Assembly: GCF_037975245.1 (NCBI RefSeq)
Contig: NC_092579.1
Location: forward strand, 21,024,666 to 21,088,665
Reading direction: 5' to 3'
DNA length: 64,000 nucleotides
DNA from: Apostichopus japonicus
Taxonomy: Eukaryota > Echinodermata > Holothuroidea > Aspidochirotida > Stichopodidae
Part shown: piece after piece, positions 11,250 to 23,800 of the stretch
How positions within the stretch are numbered: the stretch's first letter is position 1
How the letters are laid out: each line of letters starts with the position of its first letter
Notes under the pieces: model-generated
What the model was told of the DNA's origin: nothing
Database searches by the model: none
Seen by the model: the letters and a program-made list of their open reading frames with translations, nothing else
Position numbers and translations under genes: made by a program

Positions 11250-14200
11250 TCATATCGTGACTGTTTCTTGGCCTTTGACCCACCTCACTTCCAACGATGG
11301 TTTATTCCCCAGGAGAGGGGTCCTTTCATTCTGCACGTTCGCTGCATCGTTCAATCGTCTGGCATGTTCGCGAATGGGGTCGTGCATAGGGAAGGAATTG
11401 AAGTTAAAGTTGGCCACCTCCACATTCCTCTTGCGAGAGTTCCGTATTTGTTGAATGACGACCGCCATGCATATGCACGTCAATGTTAATCCGAATAAAA
11501 CACCGACCACGACGCCCGCTACACTGGGTTTCGAAACATCTTAGATACAATAAAGAAAGAAGAAGTAAAAAATCCAGTTTTTTTAGGACTAGAGAGTTCT
11601 GATATTATTATTATTATTATTATCCCCACTTTTAATTTGCATTTGTCATGGTTAATACTAACCTGTCTTCACTGTATTCATGCACTATAGTTATCCATAT
11701 TCGTGACCGCTACTTATAGTTGTTAATATTTATTTTAATCACCAGATCAGATCAGATCAGTAGATTGTTCAGATTGTCCAGAATGACCGTCTGGAACTGA
11801 TTTTAAATATATGCTTAATTCAACAATTGAATTTTTGGATGTGTAAAACTGTCGAAAACAAATCTGTAGGAGATTTACAGAGGGCATATAGGCTATGATG
11901 CATAGTATATAACATAGCAGAAATGTGAGTTTGCCAAATGGTTACAGTACATACTACAAACTCAAAATATTGTGCTACTCCAAATTGTGGCCCCAAAATC
12001 AGTATTTCCTGGCTATCGCTCTAAGAAATGATGAAAACCAACATACCTGGAGGAGCCTTGGGATCAACCCTGACAGCGAGGGCCTCGAAGCTGACATCGT
12101 TGGAAGCCCTCACGCTCAGAACGTACCCGCAAGAACTGTTAAACTGATGGTCGATCTGTAATCTGCACTGATCCACCCAGTAACTCTGCAGACAAGATTC
12201 GGCCACAGGAAGACCGGAAGTGGTATTGTCTTCATAGATAGACCAACAGAAGGCAATCGGCGGACTGCAAACAAACAAGAGGAATCGTTTAACTTGTGGA
12301 CGTTCAGTATTTCTTCGTGAAAACCACTGAACAATAATGCATTGAGGTTTCGATGACTGCATTATACTAAACTTCTGCTTGTTCAACCAGAAATAGCTCT
12401 TATAATATAAATAATGTCCTGAACTACTATTTTGCTGTACAATGTCACCGAAGATGAGGATTCGAACAGATAACAAAATCCGGACAATAAAATCCTTCTA
12501 AGCACTTGGGGAGCTACAATGCATAGAAGGGTTTATTGACCAGAAGTGAGTGGTCACTGAGGGCATACATGTGTTCAAAAACAGGTCACCAGTTCACTCC
12601 ATGCACTGAAGTGTGAGGAGGGTGTTGAGGACAATGATAAGACAAGCAAGTCAGGAAAGAGAAGTAAATTCTGGAGGCTGATTCTATCCTCCCTATTAAC
12701 AATTGCAAATTCAATACTCCCATCACCCGAACCCAGTTTTTTGTTGTGGCAATGTACAAAATCTCTCGCCACTCTCAAAAGAAATAGTTTCAACCATGCA
12801 AGAACCAGCACCATAATAGCAACTTCTTGACGGTATTTAAATGGCATCAGTGGACCGACGTATGGTATGCATAGAAGACTATATATAGACAAACCTTCCA
12901 TAACAGGATATATTTATCTGCCGCTCCTCCCCAACGATGACACCATCGACTCCATCAGCCGTCAGATTCTGGATGGCATCTAGTGAAAAAGAAGCAAATC
13001 GGAATAAGATTGACAAGAAGTGGAACAGAGATGTTTCTGAGTTGAAAATTTTGTTTTTCACATTTCTGTATGCAAAAGTAATCCAGAATGAATGTAGATG
13101 TTGATTAATGAAGAGTGATGATGATCACCACCCCCTTGTCCTTCCCAAACTCCCAACAGCTGTTTCCTCCCATCCCATCCCCCCTCCTCCCCTTATTCCC
13201 AGTCCTAGATCAAAGTAAAGAGTTCAAGATGCATTGTGACAGACATGGCCACATACAAATAAAAGTTTGAGAGTCATGGCTAGAACGCAGATAAACAAAC
13301 TGTAAATTCTGCCTTCATGGAATTGTCCTTAGCTCATTAAACGGTAGAATGAGAATGAAGAGGGCGGTAGACCACTTTTACTAGATAACTAGATAAATGA
13401 AGTGCCTGTATGTCAAGCACTGTTGAACAGAGATGCAGACATAGGGACACTTACAACAAAGAAATCAGAGGAAACTGTCACGTCAGTGTAAAAGGAAAGA
13501 CGTAAAAAAAGTCAAGAAAACGAAGAGAAATTTCATGATGTTTATGCCAAATTTAGCTAGACGGGTACCATGCAACTTACCCAGCGTAGTAACAGTGAGA
13601 GTTGACATTCCACTTCTCGTCCTTCCCGACTTCATGATTGCCGTAAGACTCACGGATACACTGAATGTGCCAATGGTACTGTAAATGTGGGACACAGAAA
13701 TCTACACAAAATGCCAAAAAAAAAAATAAAGGAAATACATGACTCATCAGCAGTTGGGTGTGACAAATTATGAACTTTCAATACAAAGGTAGTGACAATA
13801 GGACATTTGACATAAATATAAAAAGGTGGAATGCGAGTGTCAGAACAAAATAAACAATACGTATGTTTTCAATCGCTGCATAATACCGTCATCTTATCTG
13901 CAAGTCAAGTCACAGTGCATATCTTATCAGGTCGAGTCACAAGTCATGTACCTCAAAGTCAAGTCAAGTCACGTGTCACAGAAATGTGACTCGATCCAGT
14001 CCAAGTCATTGACACTAGTCAATAACACTGAGAGTACAGTCTAAGGTTGGGTGTCACTGTTTATTTTCAACTTTAACTTGCTTCCATAAGACTTCACTCT
14101 TTTGATATGACATTATAATTCAACGAAGCTAACAATTCACACTGCATTCTTTCAGCGTATTTCAATGGCGAGATAAACTTTGATGCGGACACGACACACC

Positions 14201-17200
14201 GTTTCTAAAGGTGGCACTAAACATAATAGACACAGAGAAAGGAATTAACCTGATAAGTATAGTAAATACTTTAGTACAATATCTATTGCTACATTTGTCT
14301 GTGATACCGATGATATTTCATCGGTACTGTCTCTCCTTGGAAACAGCAAAGTAAATACAAAACTCACTGATGTAGTCTTCAGAGATTGGTTTCCGTCTCC
14401 AAAATCCCAATCAAGCAAAAAGATGCTACCCTGGAAGAAGTCGCTAGGATCGTGAATGCTGGCGATGAGTCGTAGGGTCTTGTTGGTGGCAGCATAGCAG
14501 TCCTGATGGCAGACTGTTTCGTTCTGGCTCATTAAGACTTGAATATTTATGTCCTCTGGATCGAAGAAAAATGAGAAAAAGCAGCCTAAAATCAGAAAAT
14601 GTTATTACAGTTTAGAGATGTATTGATGGGAAGTTCAGTGTGCTATGGGTGTGTGGAGAAAGGTAAGTAAAGAATGCTGTACAGTTGATGATGAGTTAAC
14701 AGCATTTAGGGAGGTGGGGGAGACTGGGGAAGGAAGAACAGATATGGTTAATAGAAGCTGATGCCAGCACAGAGTCCTTTTGACATATAAATTCACAACT
14801 TTATTTGAAGTTTTTGTCTAATTGACTAATCAAATTTCATGTCATAAAGACAAAACAAAGTGGCAACATTTGAAAATTTATGAAATGAGCATTCTGCATG
14901 AGGGTTAGGATGTTGGATCTGTTTTATGAATTTGTATCATGAGTACTATTTGATAGCATTTAGTGCAACTTGCTAATTTGGATGTCAAAGAGCACATATA
15001 TATACGATATCATTCCATACTTGACATTCTTTCAAATATCTTGAAAATAAAGAAGATATGTCAAATTATATGTCAATTAAATTTGTAAATGACCCGAGGA
15101 AATTTAAAACAAAAGTCGGAATTGGTGCACACTGAAGTTTTATGAGGGAGTGCATATATATTGTCATATAATTTGATAGGATAATGTAAATTAAACACAT
15201 ATATACTGTATAAATGTAAAAACCTACACATACATTCATGTTCATGTACAGATGGATCCAGCATGATAAATACATCGTCACTGAATGTTGGTCAATGAAA
15301 TTGGAACATTTCTTAACAACTCTGTGTGAGTTTATTAAAATTTCACATTCTGACTCAAGAGTGTACACGTTTGGAGATTTAGCTACAGACGGCAGGAGAA
15401 ACCGTGTGAAAGTCTGATGTAGGAAGCTAAGAAGAAATGGAAAGCAAATGTACAGGATATGCAACAAGGAAATTGTGGTACAACTTATGTAATATTACAC
15501 CTTGAGTTAACCCTATGAAGGTGAACTTGGATGCTCTTAATAAACTTGCAATATACAATAGCACCATTTTATAATCGAAACTTCGAAACTTACAATCTCA
15601 GTGCCAGTAATGAACACATTTCTAACAGTAACACTTAAATGGGTGTTTCCGTTCATACCATTGCTCACCTCATGGCACACTGCAAACACAGGCGTGACTC
15701 CGCCTGAATGTTTACATGTTTTCATCATTCTCACCCAGCAGTTATTATGAAAGAATTTTACACTGTTACCAAAGAAAGTAAACTTGTAACTTGTTGACGC
15801 TAGTAGATTGATGTAGTTTACAGTGAGCAACCAATCGCTACCTGATACTGGTCACACCACCTGTAACCTAGGAGAATGAGCTCTGCTTAGTTACCATGGA
15901 AACTATACATGCACATATGGCGCAAGATACTATCTGATTTACGACATGAAGCCTCAAAAAATAGGTGCGATGTGACTGTACCTGACAGGAAAAATACTTT
16001 TTACTGCCAAGAATATTTACAGAACATACCTATACAGTAAATCCACTTTTAGTATCCGAGAACTCGCGAAGAAGCCATCATTGGCTTATCAAAGTCACAA
16101 GCTGACCGAAGTCAGTCTCTTAGATTCATATTATAACCTCCATGATTATGAATTGTCAATTGTCAACAACTCTGTAACTGGATGACATACATTAATCTTG
16201 GAGTGACTCGAACTCGAGACCTTATGATTGAAAGGCACCGGCGTTAACCATTGAGCTAACACTCCTAGGGGGAGTGAACTAACACTCATGTGGGGGGAGG
16301 GAGAGTGGATGGGGAAGGAGAAGTAGTGTGCTGGGGAAAAGGGGGGGCAAGGCACAGGTGATGGGAAGGTGAATTGAAGAAGAAGCAGTTAGGTTCTAAG
16401 GTGGGAGTAAACAATGGTATCTAAATGTATGCATTAATTAGTTCAGTCCATGATATCAAAGTTTGAGTGCAGTCACAGGTTTGGGAAAAAATACTACAAT
16501 ATAAATATAACCTTGTTCTCACCTACCAAAAAAAAGGCACTATTTTATAAACTACTATAACGGTGAGAGTATAGATGCCAAAGGAAAGTTATGAGGTGGA
16601 TTCAGAGTATAAAGGAAACCTGTATTGATTCACAGGGGATATGTTTTGCTGACTATTGGTGCATCTTTCACAAGTGCTTCCTGCATAGACCACTCATTAC
16701 CGGTTGACCCTCTGTTACATCACGTCAACGACTTCGTGGAATACCGTACACTGTGTAACACAATACTACTACATACTACTTAACTTGCAATTTATGTTAA
16801 ACTTCCAGCCTGACTTGAAATACAATCCAAGGCAAGGCTGCAGAAGGACAGGTATTTGCAAATTAGCACAATTATTCAAACTGAGGTTAATGTATTAACT
16901 GTTGAAAAAATTGGTGGAAATTGTACCAATGAAATGTGGTGAGAAAGAGTTTTGAGGGAAAAGTACACTTGTTCAGGTTAGGCTTGTTATTGGTCTTCTT
17001 AGGTTTGTAATAAATTTAGAGATGCCGGCAAGCAACCCTGCTCTAAGCAGTTGATGTGATATAGGAAAATGCAAGTACCTTCAGGTGATAATTACAGTAT
17101 GATAAAGTATAGCTGTTGCTAAGGGTGTTACAATGCTAATACCACAAACCATTAAACCTTGCAACCTTCATACTGTGTAGAGTGAGGCCAGCCATCCGCT

Positions 17201-18663
17201 GCACACTGCACAAAACTTATCACGACCAGACTCTACTCTTCCCCCCTGATCTAGTTATTAAAGGGTGTGAAGATACACGGCCTTATGGTACAACTGACCA
17301 CCAGACACTGACCGGCTGATCAGCCCACACAACGCCTGTGTTCTCTTAGCGAATTGTGCTCAGTTAGGTCACATGCAATTTTATTAGCCTGTGGTTGGTC
17401 ACATTTGTTAAGACTGCCGACTGTCAGACAGGGAAAAATGCTACAGGTTCAGTTTCTCCTGACTGAAGCCGACGTGACGGTAAAAGAGGCAAACCCCCTC
17501 TTTGATGATTCGTAATCCACACTGCCAACGATCCACGAGGGTCGTGTTGAGTCCGGAGGTGATCAGTTGAGCAGTGTACTGTGGGCCTTACACTTTTATA
17601 GTTTACAGTTGACGTGCAAATGCTACTTTCAGAAAGTATATTTTATGAATCCAAAACGTCACCCAAAAATATCACAAATTGAGTTCAGACTGAGATACTA
17701 TTTTACAAGGGCTTCTCAAATTGTTCTTGGCATAAATGCTCACTAACTATCTCTTAGTTTAAAAATTGTAATTGTGCAGAAGCAGATGTGGGCAGGTTTA
17801 AGTGTTTGATGTGAACAGATTGTTGGGTGACGGAACTTTGAAAGTTTGACATGACTTTAAAATCAACTTCTCTCGGCAAGAGCTGTGTAGACAACAACTA
17901 TTAGTAAACCTTACTTTTGTGTCATTTGGAAATAATTTTATCATTGAATATTTAACTTCTTCACTAACCTGTCACATTGTATGAAGTCTGCCCTCTGGCA
18001 ACTAAAGTAGCAAAGTATTTTACTTCCACGATCATGGTATGTGCTCCAATATCATTTTTCATCAAATACGTCTCTTCATGGGTACTATTTTGTCCACCTT
18101 CTTCTATCTTCAAACGTGGAACAAGATACTTTTGGGATGAATCCCAGTACAAATAAGTATACTCTCTGCTGCTTGGCCTGCTGTTATTAAGCTTCCAGGA
18201 GTACAAAGACGCTAGGCATGATGTTGTCCCTCCCAGAGTAGTGGGGCCATCACAAGTTACTGTGACATTGAAGGGGAGAGCTGCAATTGAAAATTGGGAA
18301 AAATTTGTTGGTAAGAATATACATAACTAGAACATATTGTAGATTAACAGAACAATGTAAACATTTACATTATGTGATTAACATAACAGAAAGTACTTTT
18401 AAATAACATATACCATACATGTATGGATAAAGCACAACAAACGAAATCAAAACATGATTGTTTCTATTCAGTTTACTTGAGAATATGGAGAATATCGAGA
18501 ACGTTGCATTAAGCCCTTATCCTAATATTAGATTTCATGAACAAAAAATATGAATGTTACCTGAATGTGACGAGGCACCAATAGGTTGCAGCTGCGATAC
18601 ATCGTCTGAGGTGGACGACAGGAAACTTCCAAAAAATACAGGAATCAAAATGATGACCCTCAT
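11250..18663 (-). CDS. TMEM130: TMEM130-like type I membrane protein with PKD domain (8 exons, complete)
   Basis: Minus-strand exons 18663-18561, 18280-17969, 15679-15594, 14553-14368, 13701-13581, 12979-12895, 12264-12047 and 11539-11250 total 1401 nt, exactly 467 codons, with phases agreeing at all seven introns. The 466-aa product starts with a signal peptide (MRVIILIPVFFGSFLSS). An N-glycosylation-rich ectodomain follows, then a PKD domain (HDPSDFFQGSIFLLDWDFGDG around residues 201-221, then SHIYSTIGTFSVSVSL), a cysteine-bearing Ig-like segment (PPIAFCWSI), one membrane span (about 377-399) and a cytoplasmic tail. The tail has VEVANFNF just inside the membrane and an acidic dileucine motif ERTPLL (442-447). 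Order and motifs fit vertebrate TMEM130, a relative of PMEL/GPNMB. Its function is poorly known; the dileucine suggests endolysosomal sorting (inference). Confidence 0.85.
11600..11625. repeat. Short ATT microsatellite in the last TMEM130-like intron
   Basis: A run of ATT units lies in the intron between exons 7 and 8 of the minus-strand gene. A short GATCA repeat follows near 11744-11760. Confidence 0.85.
16200..16265 (-). repeat. tRNA-derived SINE head (degenerate), minus strand
   Basis: On the minus strand the segment begins GGAGTGTTAGCTCAATGG, a box A-like sequence. It continues through GTTAACGCCGG and ends with box B-like GAGTTCGAGTC and a terminal CACTCC that pairs with the initial GGAGTG. 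At 66 nt it is short for a tRNA and the T-stem does not pair, so it is a tRNA-like remnant rather than a working gene. It lies in intron 2 of the TMEM130-like gene and shares GTTAACGCCGG with the SINE at 47364. Confidence 0.65.
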
Positions 18664-20713
18664 ACTCTTCTACAGGATTCTACAAAAGAAATAGAGAAGA
18701 GAAGACCTGTACTCTTTAAGAATAACAAGTCACCCAAGATCAAGGCTGGGCATAGAAACCAAACAACTTGATCCGCTCTCAACCTCAGTCTCTTTTCATC
18801 GAGAATGTAACCATGTGATCATGATGGTGTGACATCAACTGTGATACAGTATCACATATAAGTCCTGCTTTCCAAAAGGGAATAGATACAGCAGATTATC
18901 TCAGTTAAAGGCTCTGAAAAAGTTAACTTTCCGTTGTTTGCAAATGACGTTTTCTTCTTGTCGTTACAAAATGCAGAGAGTAATGAAACGTGATACCTTG
19001 TTATCTTTTATCTAGACCCGAGATCTCCACGCTGCTATGTACACTGTGTTGTGGGTATTGACTGTAGCTGTGTGTGTATTGACTGTACACTAGTGTCTAA
19101 TTACCGACGGTAGCAAGCTGTGCATGAGACGTTTCTTTGTGCGCGAGTCTTCACACCCTTTAAAGGGTGGTGAGAGATACTGTATACTTGCATATCTGAA
19201 AAGCACAAAACTATACTACACATGATCTCAGCCTAATGGCCCCAAAATGGCCGATTAATAGAAATCTGACAGACCAGACTCATTTGTGATCAATATAGCT
19301 GTGTACATACTGAATTATGTCTTATCCTCCTTGTCCTGTACTATATTATACTTATTATTATTATTTTGTTTACTGAATTTCTTTTATCGCAAGAAATTGC
19401 TCTTTCGGGATATTAATAAGTTGAACTTGAACGGCAGTATATATATATGTATATATATGTAACTGCAGCCAGGCTATCGTAGGTACATGTTTCATATAAT
19501 ACACACAATATCCGTATTGCTACAAATCACGTTGTTAACAATATTTACATGATTGTTGCTACAAATCATGAGTTTGTTAACGATACTCAAATGGTTGTTG
19601 CTACAAATCAGGATGTTAACAAATTTTGCTTTTACGCAGGACGTTGTTCACTAATTTTGCCCTTTACTCTTTCAACAGATGTTCGAATAGTAGCCGGGAT
19701 TCAAGCAGATCAAGCTTTTTATGAGACGTAAGGTGTATCTCAACGTTATCATACAAACCTAACCAATTATTCTCAAATTTACTGTAAATGCGTGATAGTG
19801 GCGTTTCATTTTCTACAAAACACTTATCTCTACTATCTTACAAAGGGTTAAATACTGTAGAAGCACCTGGGAGCATGTTACATGACTCTCCATGGTCGGT
19901 ACAGTTTCTTACTGTGGAATGATGAGTCATGTTTAATTCGATGATACAACCAATACAAAGGTTAAAACACCCCTCTCTTACAAGTGGAATATGCTGACCG
20001 GGTATGGTCGGGACTTGATCCTAACTTTCTCCTATGTAATATCACTTTGTATCCACTTGAAATTATTAGCATATCAAAAATACATCAGATTAATATAGGC
20101 TAAGCCAAAGTTATAGGCCTAGGTCTATAGGAATATGCTAGCCTAACTTATTACTATTTAGGCAAACTCATGTATCTTGCACTAAATTATCTTTAATAAC
20201 TTACCGACTATGAGTATAACTCAGTAGTTAAACCCAATCGAAGCGTCAACCACATGATGCATTGCGTTCAACATTCGTCGTTATTAAAATAATGCGATGA
20301 TATTGCTCTCACCAAGAGGCGTTTTAGTGTGCAGCTTCTGCTTTCGTTTCTATCATGTGCTCCGCTACGAAGTACCAACTTACACTAGCAGAAAAAAATC
20401 TGTTTCAATGGCCAACTTGGATATTTCTGGCACACAGCTATATTTTGTTACTTATTATAAAAGAAGTAGAAAACATTTGAGATTTTGAACATTTATTTTA
20501 CTGCTTTGGCATTTGCAAGCACTGATAGCAGTGCGACACTTAAAAACAACTTAATATCAAAGTCTAACTAAGTCAGTCAATAGTTGCTATTCATTTCAAA
20601 AGAATCAAAGGTCACTAACATTTGTATCGCCAAGGGAAATGAAATCCTGAGTAAGATATAGCATAAACTGTTCATCATGATGATGGCCAGATGAATAAGT
20701 TTCTTCAGTCACA
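18664..20713. other. Upstream flank of the TMEM130-like gene; no gene seen
   Basis: About 2 kb between the TMEM130-like start codon and the giant element. It should hold the TMEM130-like promoter and 5' UTR, but I see no decisive core promoter motif. It includes a short (TA)n run near 19437-19460 and a three-copy minisatellite at 19518-19625. No coding exon is supported. Confidence 0.55.
19518..19625 (+). repeat. Three-copy minisatellite, ~40-50-bp unit
   Basis: TTGCTACAAATCA occurs three times, each followed shortly by GTTAAC (GTTGTTAACAA, GTTTGTTAACGA, GATGTTAACAA). The open frame across it is incidental. Confidence 0.8.
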
Positions 20714-20724
20714 TGTTTTGTCGC

Positions 20725-20770
20725 CTCATTGAAGGTAGCAGCCACTAAGAGCAGACACTAACAGCAGCCA
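20725..20770 (+). repeat. Left terminal inverted repeat of the giant element
   Basis: 20735-20770, beginning GTAGCAGCCACTAAGAGCAG, matches the reverse complement of 39918-39953 with one mismatch. The 10 bases outside it (CTCATTGAAG) match the other end at about 7 of 10 and abut the 11-bp direct repeat. It is internally repetitive, with GCAGCCACTAA-type units, which weakens the match somewhat as evidence. Confidence 0.7.
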
Positions 20771-20889
20771 CTAAGAAAAAAAGGACAGTAAGACATGACA
20801 CACAGTACTACAACTGCGGTCGTGTGTGTTTGTTATAACCAGTGTTACCAGCGACAGTTGACGAAAAAACGCTAGATTGGCGAAAATAA

Positions 20890-23800
20890 AACCCCAAACG
20901 CGCTGTATATACTTAATGTGTAATGATCAGAAAAATGATTTTTTTCAAAATCGATTAACTTTAGTTATGGAGCCTACTAGGATGTCCGGTTAGCACCATA
21001 TTAAAGTAGACAGGTTCATCTTTCACGTGGTATACCTCTACTATCGGTAACAAAAATGATTTCTTGACCAAAAGTGGCCTTAAAGTTTAAACCCCGATAC
21101 GGACATCACTAAACGCGCTGTATCTAAGGTGTAATGATCTAAAAAAATGATTTTTTTTCCCTTCAAAATCGATTAACTTTAGTTATGGAGCCTACTAGGA
21201 TGTCCGGTTAGCACCACATTAAAGTAGAAAGGTTCCTCTTTTACGTGGTATACCTCCACTATCGGTAACAAAAATGATTTCTTGACCGAAAATGGCCTTA
21301 AAGTTTTAACCCCGATCCGGACATCTCTAAACGCGCTGTATATACGTTATGTGTAATGATCAGAAAAATGGTTAATTTTTATTTTTTTCAAAATCGATTA
21401 ACTTTAGTTATGGAGCCTACTACGATGTCCGGTTAGCACCACATTAAAGTAGAAAGGTTCCTCTTTCACGTGGTATACCTCTACTATCGGTAACAAAAAT
21501 GATTTCGTGACCAAAAGTGACCTTGAAGTTTTAACCCCGATACAGACCCTTCTCTAAACGCGCTGTATATACGTTATGTGTAATGATCAGAAAAATGGTT
21601 AATTTTTATTTTTTTTCAAAATCGATTTACTTTAGTTATGGAGCCTACTAGGATGTCCGGTTAGCACCACATTAAAGTAGACAGGTTCCTCTTTCACGTG
21701 GTATACCTCTACTATCGGTAACAAAAATGATTTCTTGACCAAAAGTGACCTTGAAGTTTTAACCCCGATACAGACCCTTCTCTAAACGCGCTGTATATAC
21801 GTTATGTGTAATGATCAGAAAAATGGTTAATTTTTATTTTTTTCAAAATCGATTTACTTTAGTTATGGAGCCTACTAGGATGTCCGGTTAGCACTACATT
21901 AAAGTAGACAGGTTCCTCTTTCACGTGGTATACCTCTACTATCGGTAACAAAAATGATTTCTTGACCAAAAGTGACCTTGAAGTTTTAACCCCGATACAG
22001 ACCCTTCTCTAAACGCGCTGTATATACGTTATGTGTAATGATCAGAAAAATGGTTAATTTTATTTTTTTCAAAATCGATTAACTTTAGTTATGGAGCCTA
22101 CTAGGATGTCCGGTTAGCACCACATTAAAGTAGACAGGTTCATCTTTTACGTGGTATTCCTCTACTATCGGTAACAAAAATGATTTCTTGACCAAAAATG
22201 GCCTTAAAGTTTTAACCCCGATCCGGACATCTCTAAACGCGATGTATATACGTAATGTGTAATGATCAGAAAAATGGTTAATTTTATTTTTTTCAAAATC
22301 GATTAACTTTAGTTATGGAGCCTACTAGGATGTCCGGTTAGCACCACATTAAAGTAGACAGGTTCCTCTTTCACGTGGTATACCTCTACTATCGGTAACA
22401 AAAATGATTTCTTGACCAAAAATGGCCTTAAAGTTTTAACCCCGATCCGGACATCTCTAAACGCGCTGTATATACGTTATGTGTAATGATCAGAAAAATT
22501 TATGATTTTTATTTTTTTCAAAATCGATTAACTTTAGTTATGGAGCCTACTAGGATGCCCGGTTAGCACCACATTAAAGTAGACAGATTCATCTTTCACG
22601 TGATATACCTCTACTATCGGTAACAAAAATGATTTCTTGACCAAAAGTGGCCTTAAAGTTTTAACCCCGCTACGGACATCTCTAAACGCGCTGTATATAC
22701 GTAATGTGTAATGATCAGAAAAATGGTTAATTTTTATTTTTTTCAAAATCGATTTACTTTAGTTATGGAGCCTACTGGCATGTCCGGTTAGCACCACATT
22801 AAAGTAGACAGGTTCCTCTTTTACGTGGTATACCTCTACTATCGGTAACAAAAATGATTTCTTGACCAAAAGTGACCTTGAATTTTTAACCCCGATACAG
22901 ACCCTTCTCTAAACGCGCTGTATATACGTTATGTGTAATGATCAGAAAAATGGTTAATTTTTATTTTTTTCAAAATCGATTAACTTTAGTTATGGAGCCT
23001 ACTAGGATGTCCGGTTAGCACCACATTAAAGTAGACAGGTTCCTCTTTTACGTGGTATACCTCTACTATCGGTAACAAAAATGATTTCTTGACCAAAAGT
23101 GACCTTGAATTTTTAACCCCGATACAGACCCTTCTCTAAACGCGCTGTATATACGTTATGTGTAATGATCAGAAAAATGGTTAATTTTTATTTTTTTCAA
23201 AATCGATTAACTTTAGTTATGGAGCCTACTACGATGTCCGGTTAGCACCACATTAAAGTAGACAGGTTCCTCTTTCACGTGGTATACCTCTACTATCGGT
23301 AACAAAAATGATTTCTTGACCAAAAGTGACCTTGAAGTTTTAACCCCGATACAGACCCTTCTCTAAACGCGCTGTATATACGTTATGTGTAATGATCAGA
23401 GAAATGGTTAATTTTATTTTTTTCAAAATCGATTAACTTTAGTTATGGAGCCTACTAGGATGTCCGGTTAGCACCACATTAAAGTAGACAGGTTCATCTT
23501 TTACGTGGTATACCTCTACTATCGGTAACAAAAATGATTTCTTGACCAAAAATGGCCTTAAAGTTTTAACCCCGATCCGGACATCTCTAAACGCGCTGTA
23601 TATACGTTATGTGTAATGATCAGAAAAATGGTTAATTTTATTTTTTTTCAAAATCGATTAACTTTAGTTATGGAGCCTACTAGGATGTCCGGTTAGCACC
23701 ACATTAAAGTAGACAGGTTCATCTTTTACGTGGTATTCCTCTGCTATCGGTAACAAAAATGATTTCTTGACGAAAAATGGCCTTAAAGTTTTAACCCCGA

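Noticed and set aside
16200-16265. Functional tRNA gene
   Set aside because: 66 nt, unpaired T-stem, and shared sequence with a SINE elsewhere; better read as a SINE head.
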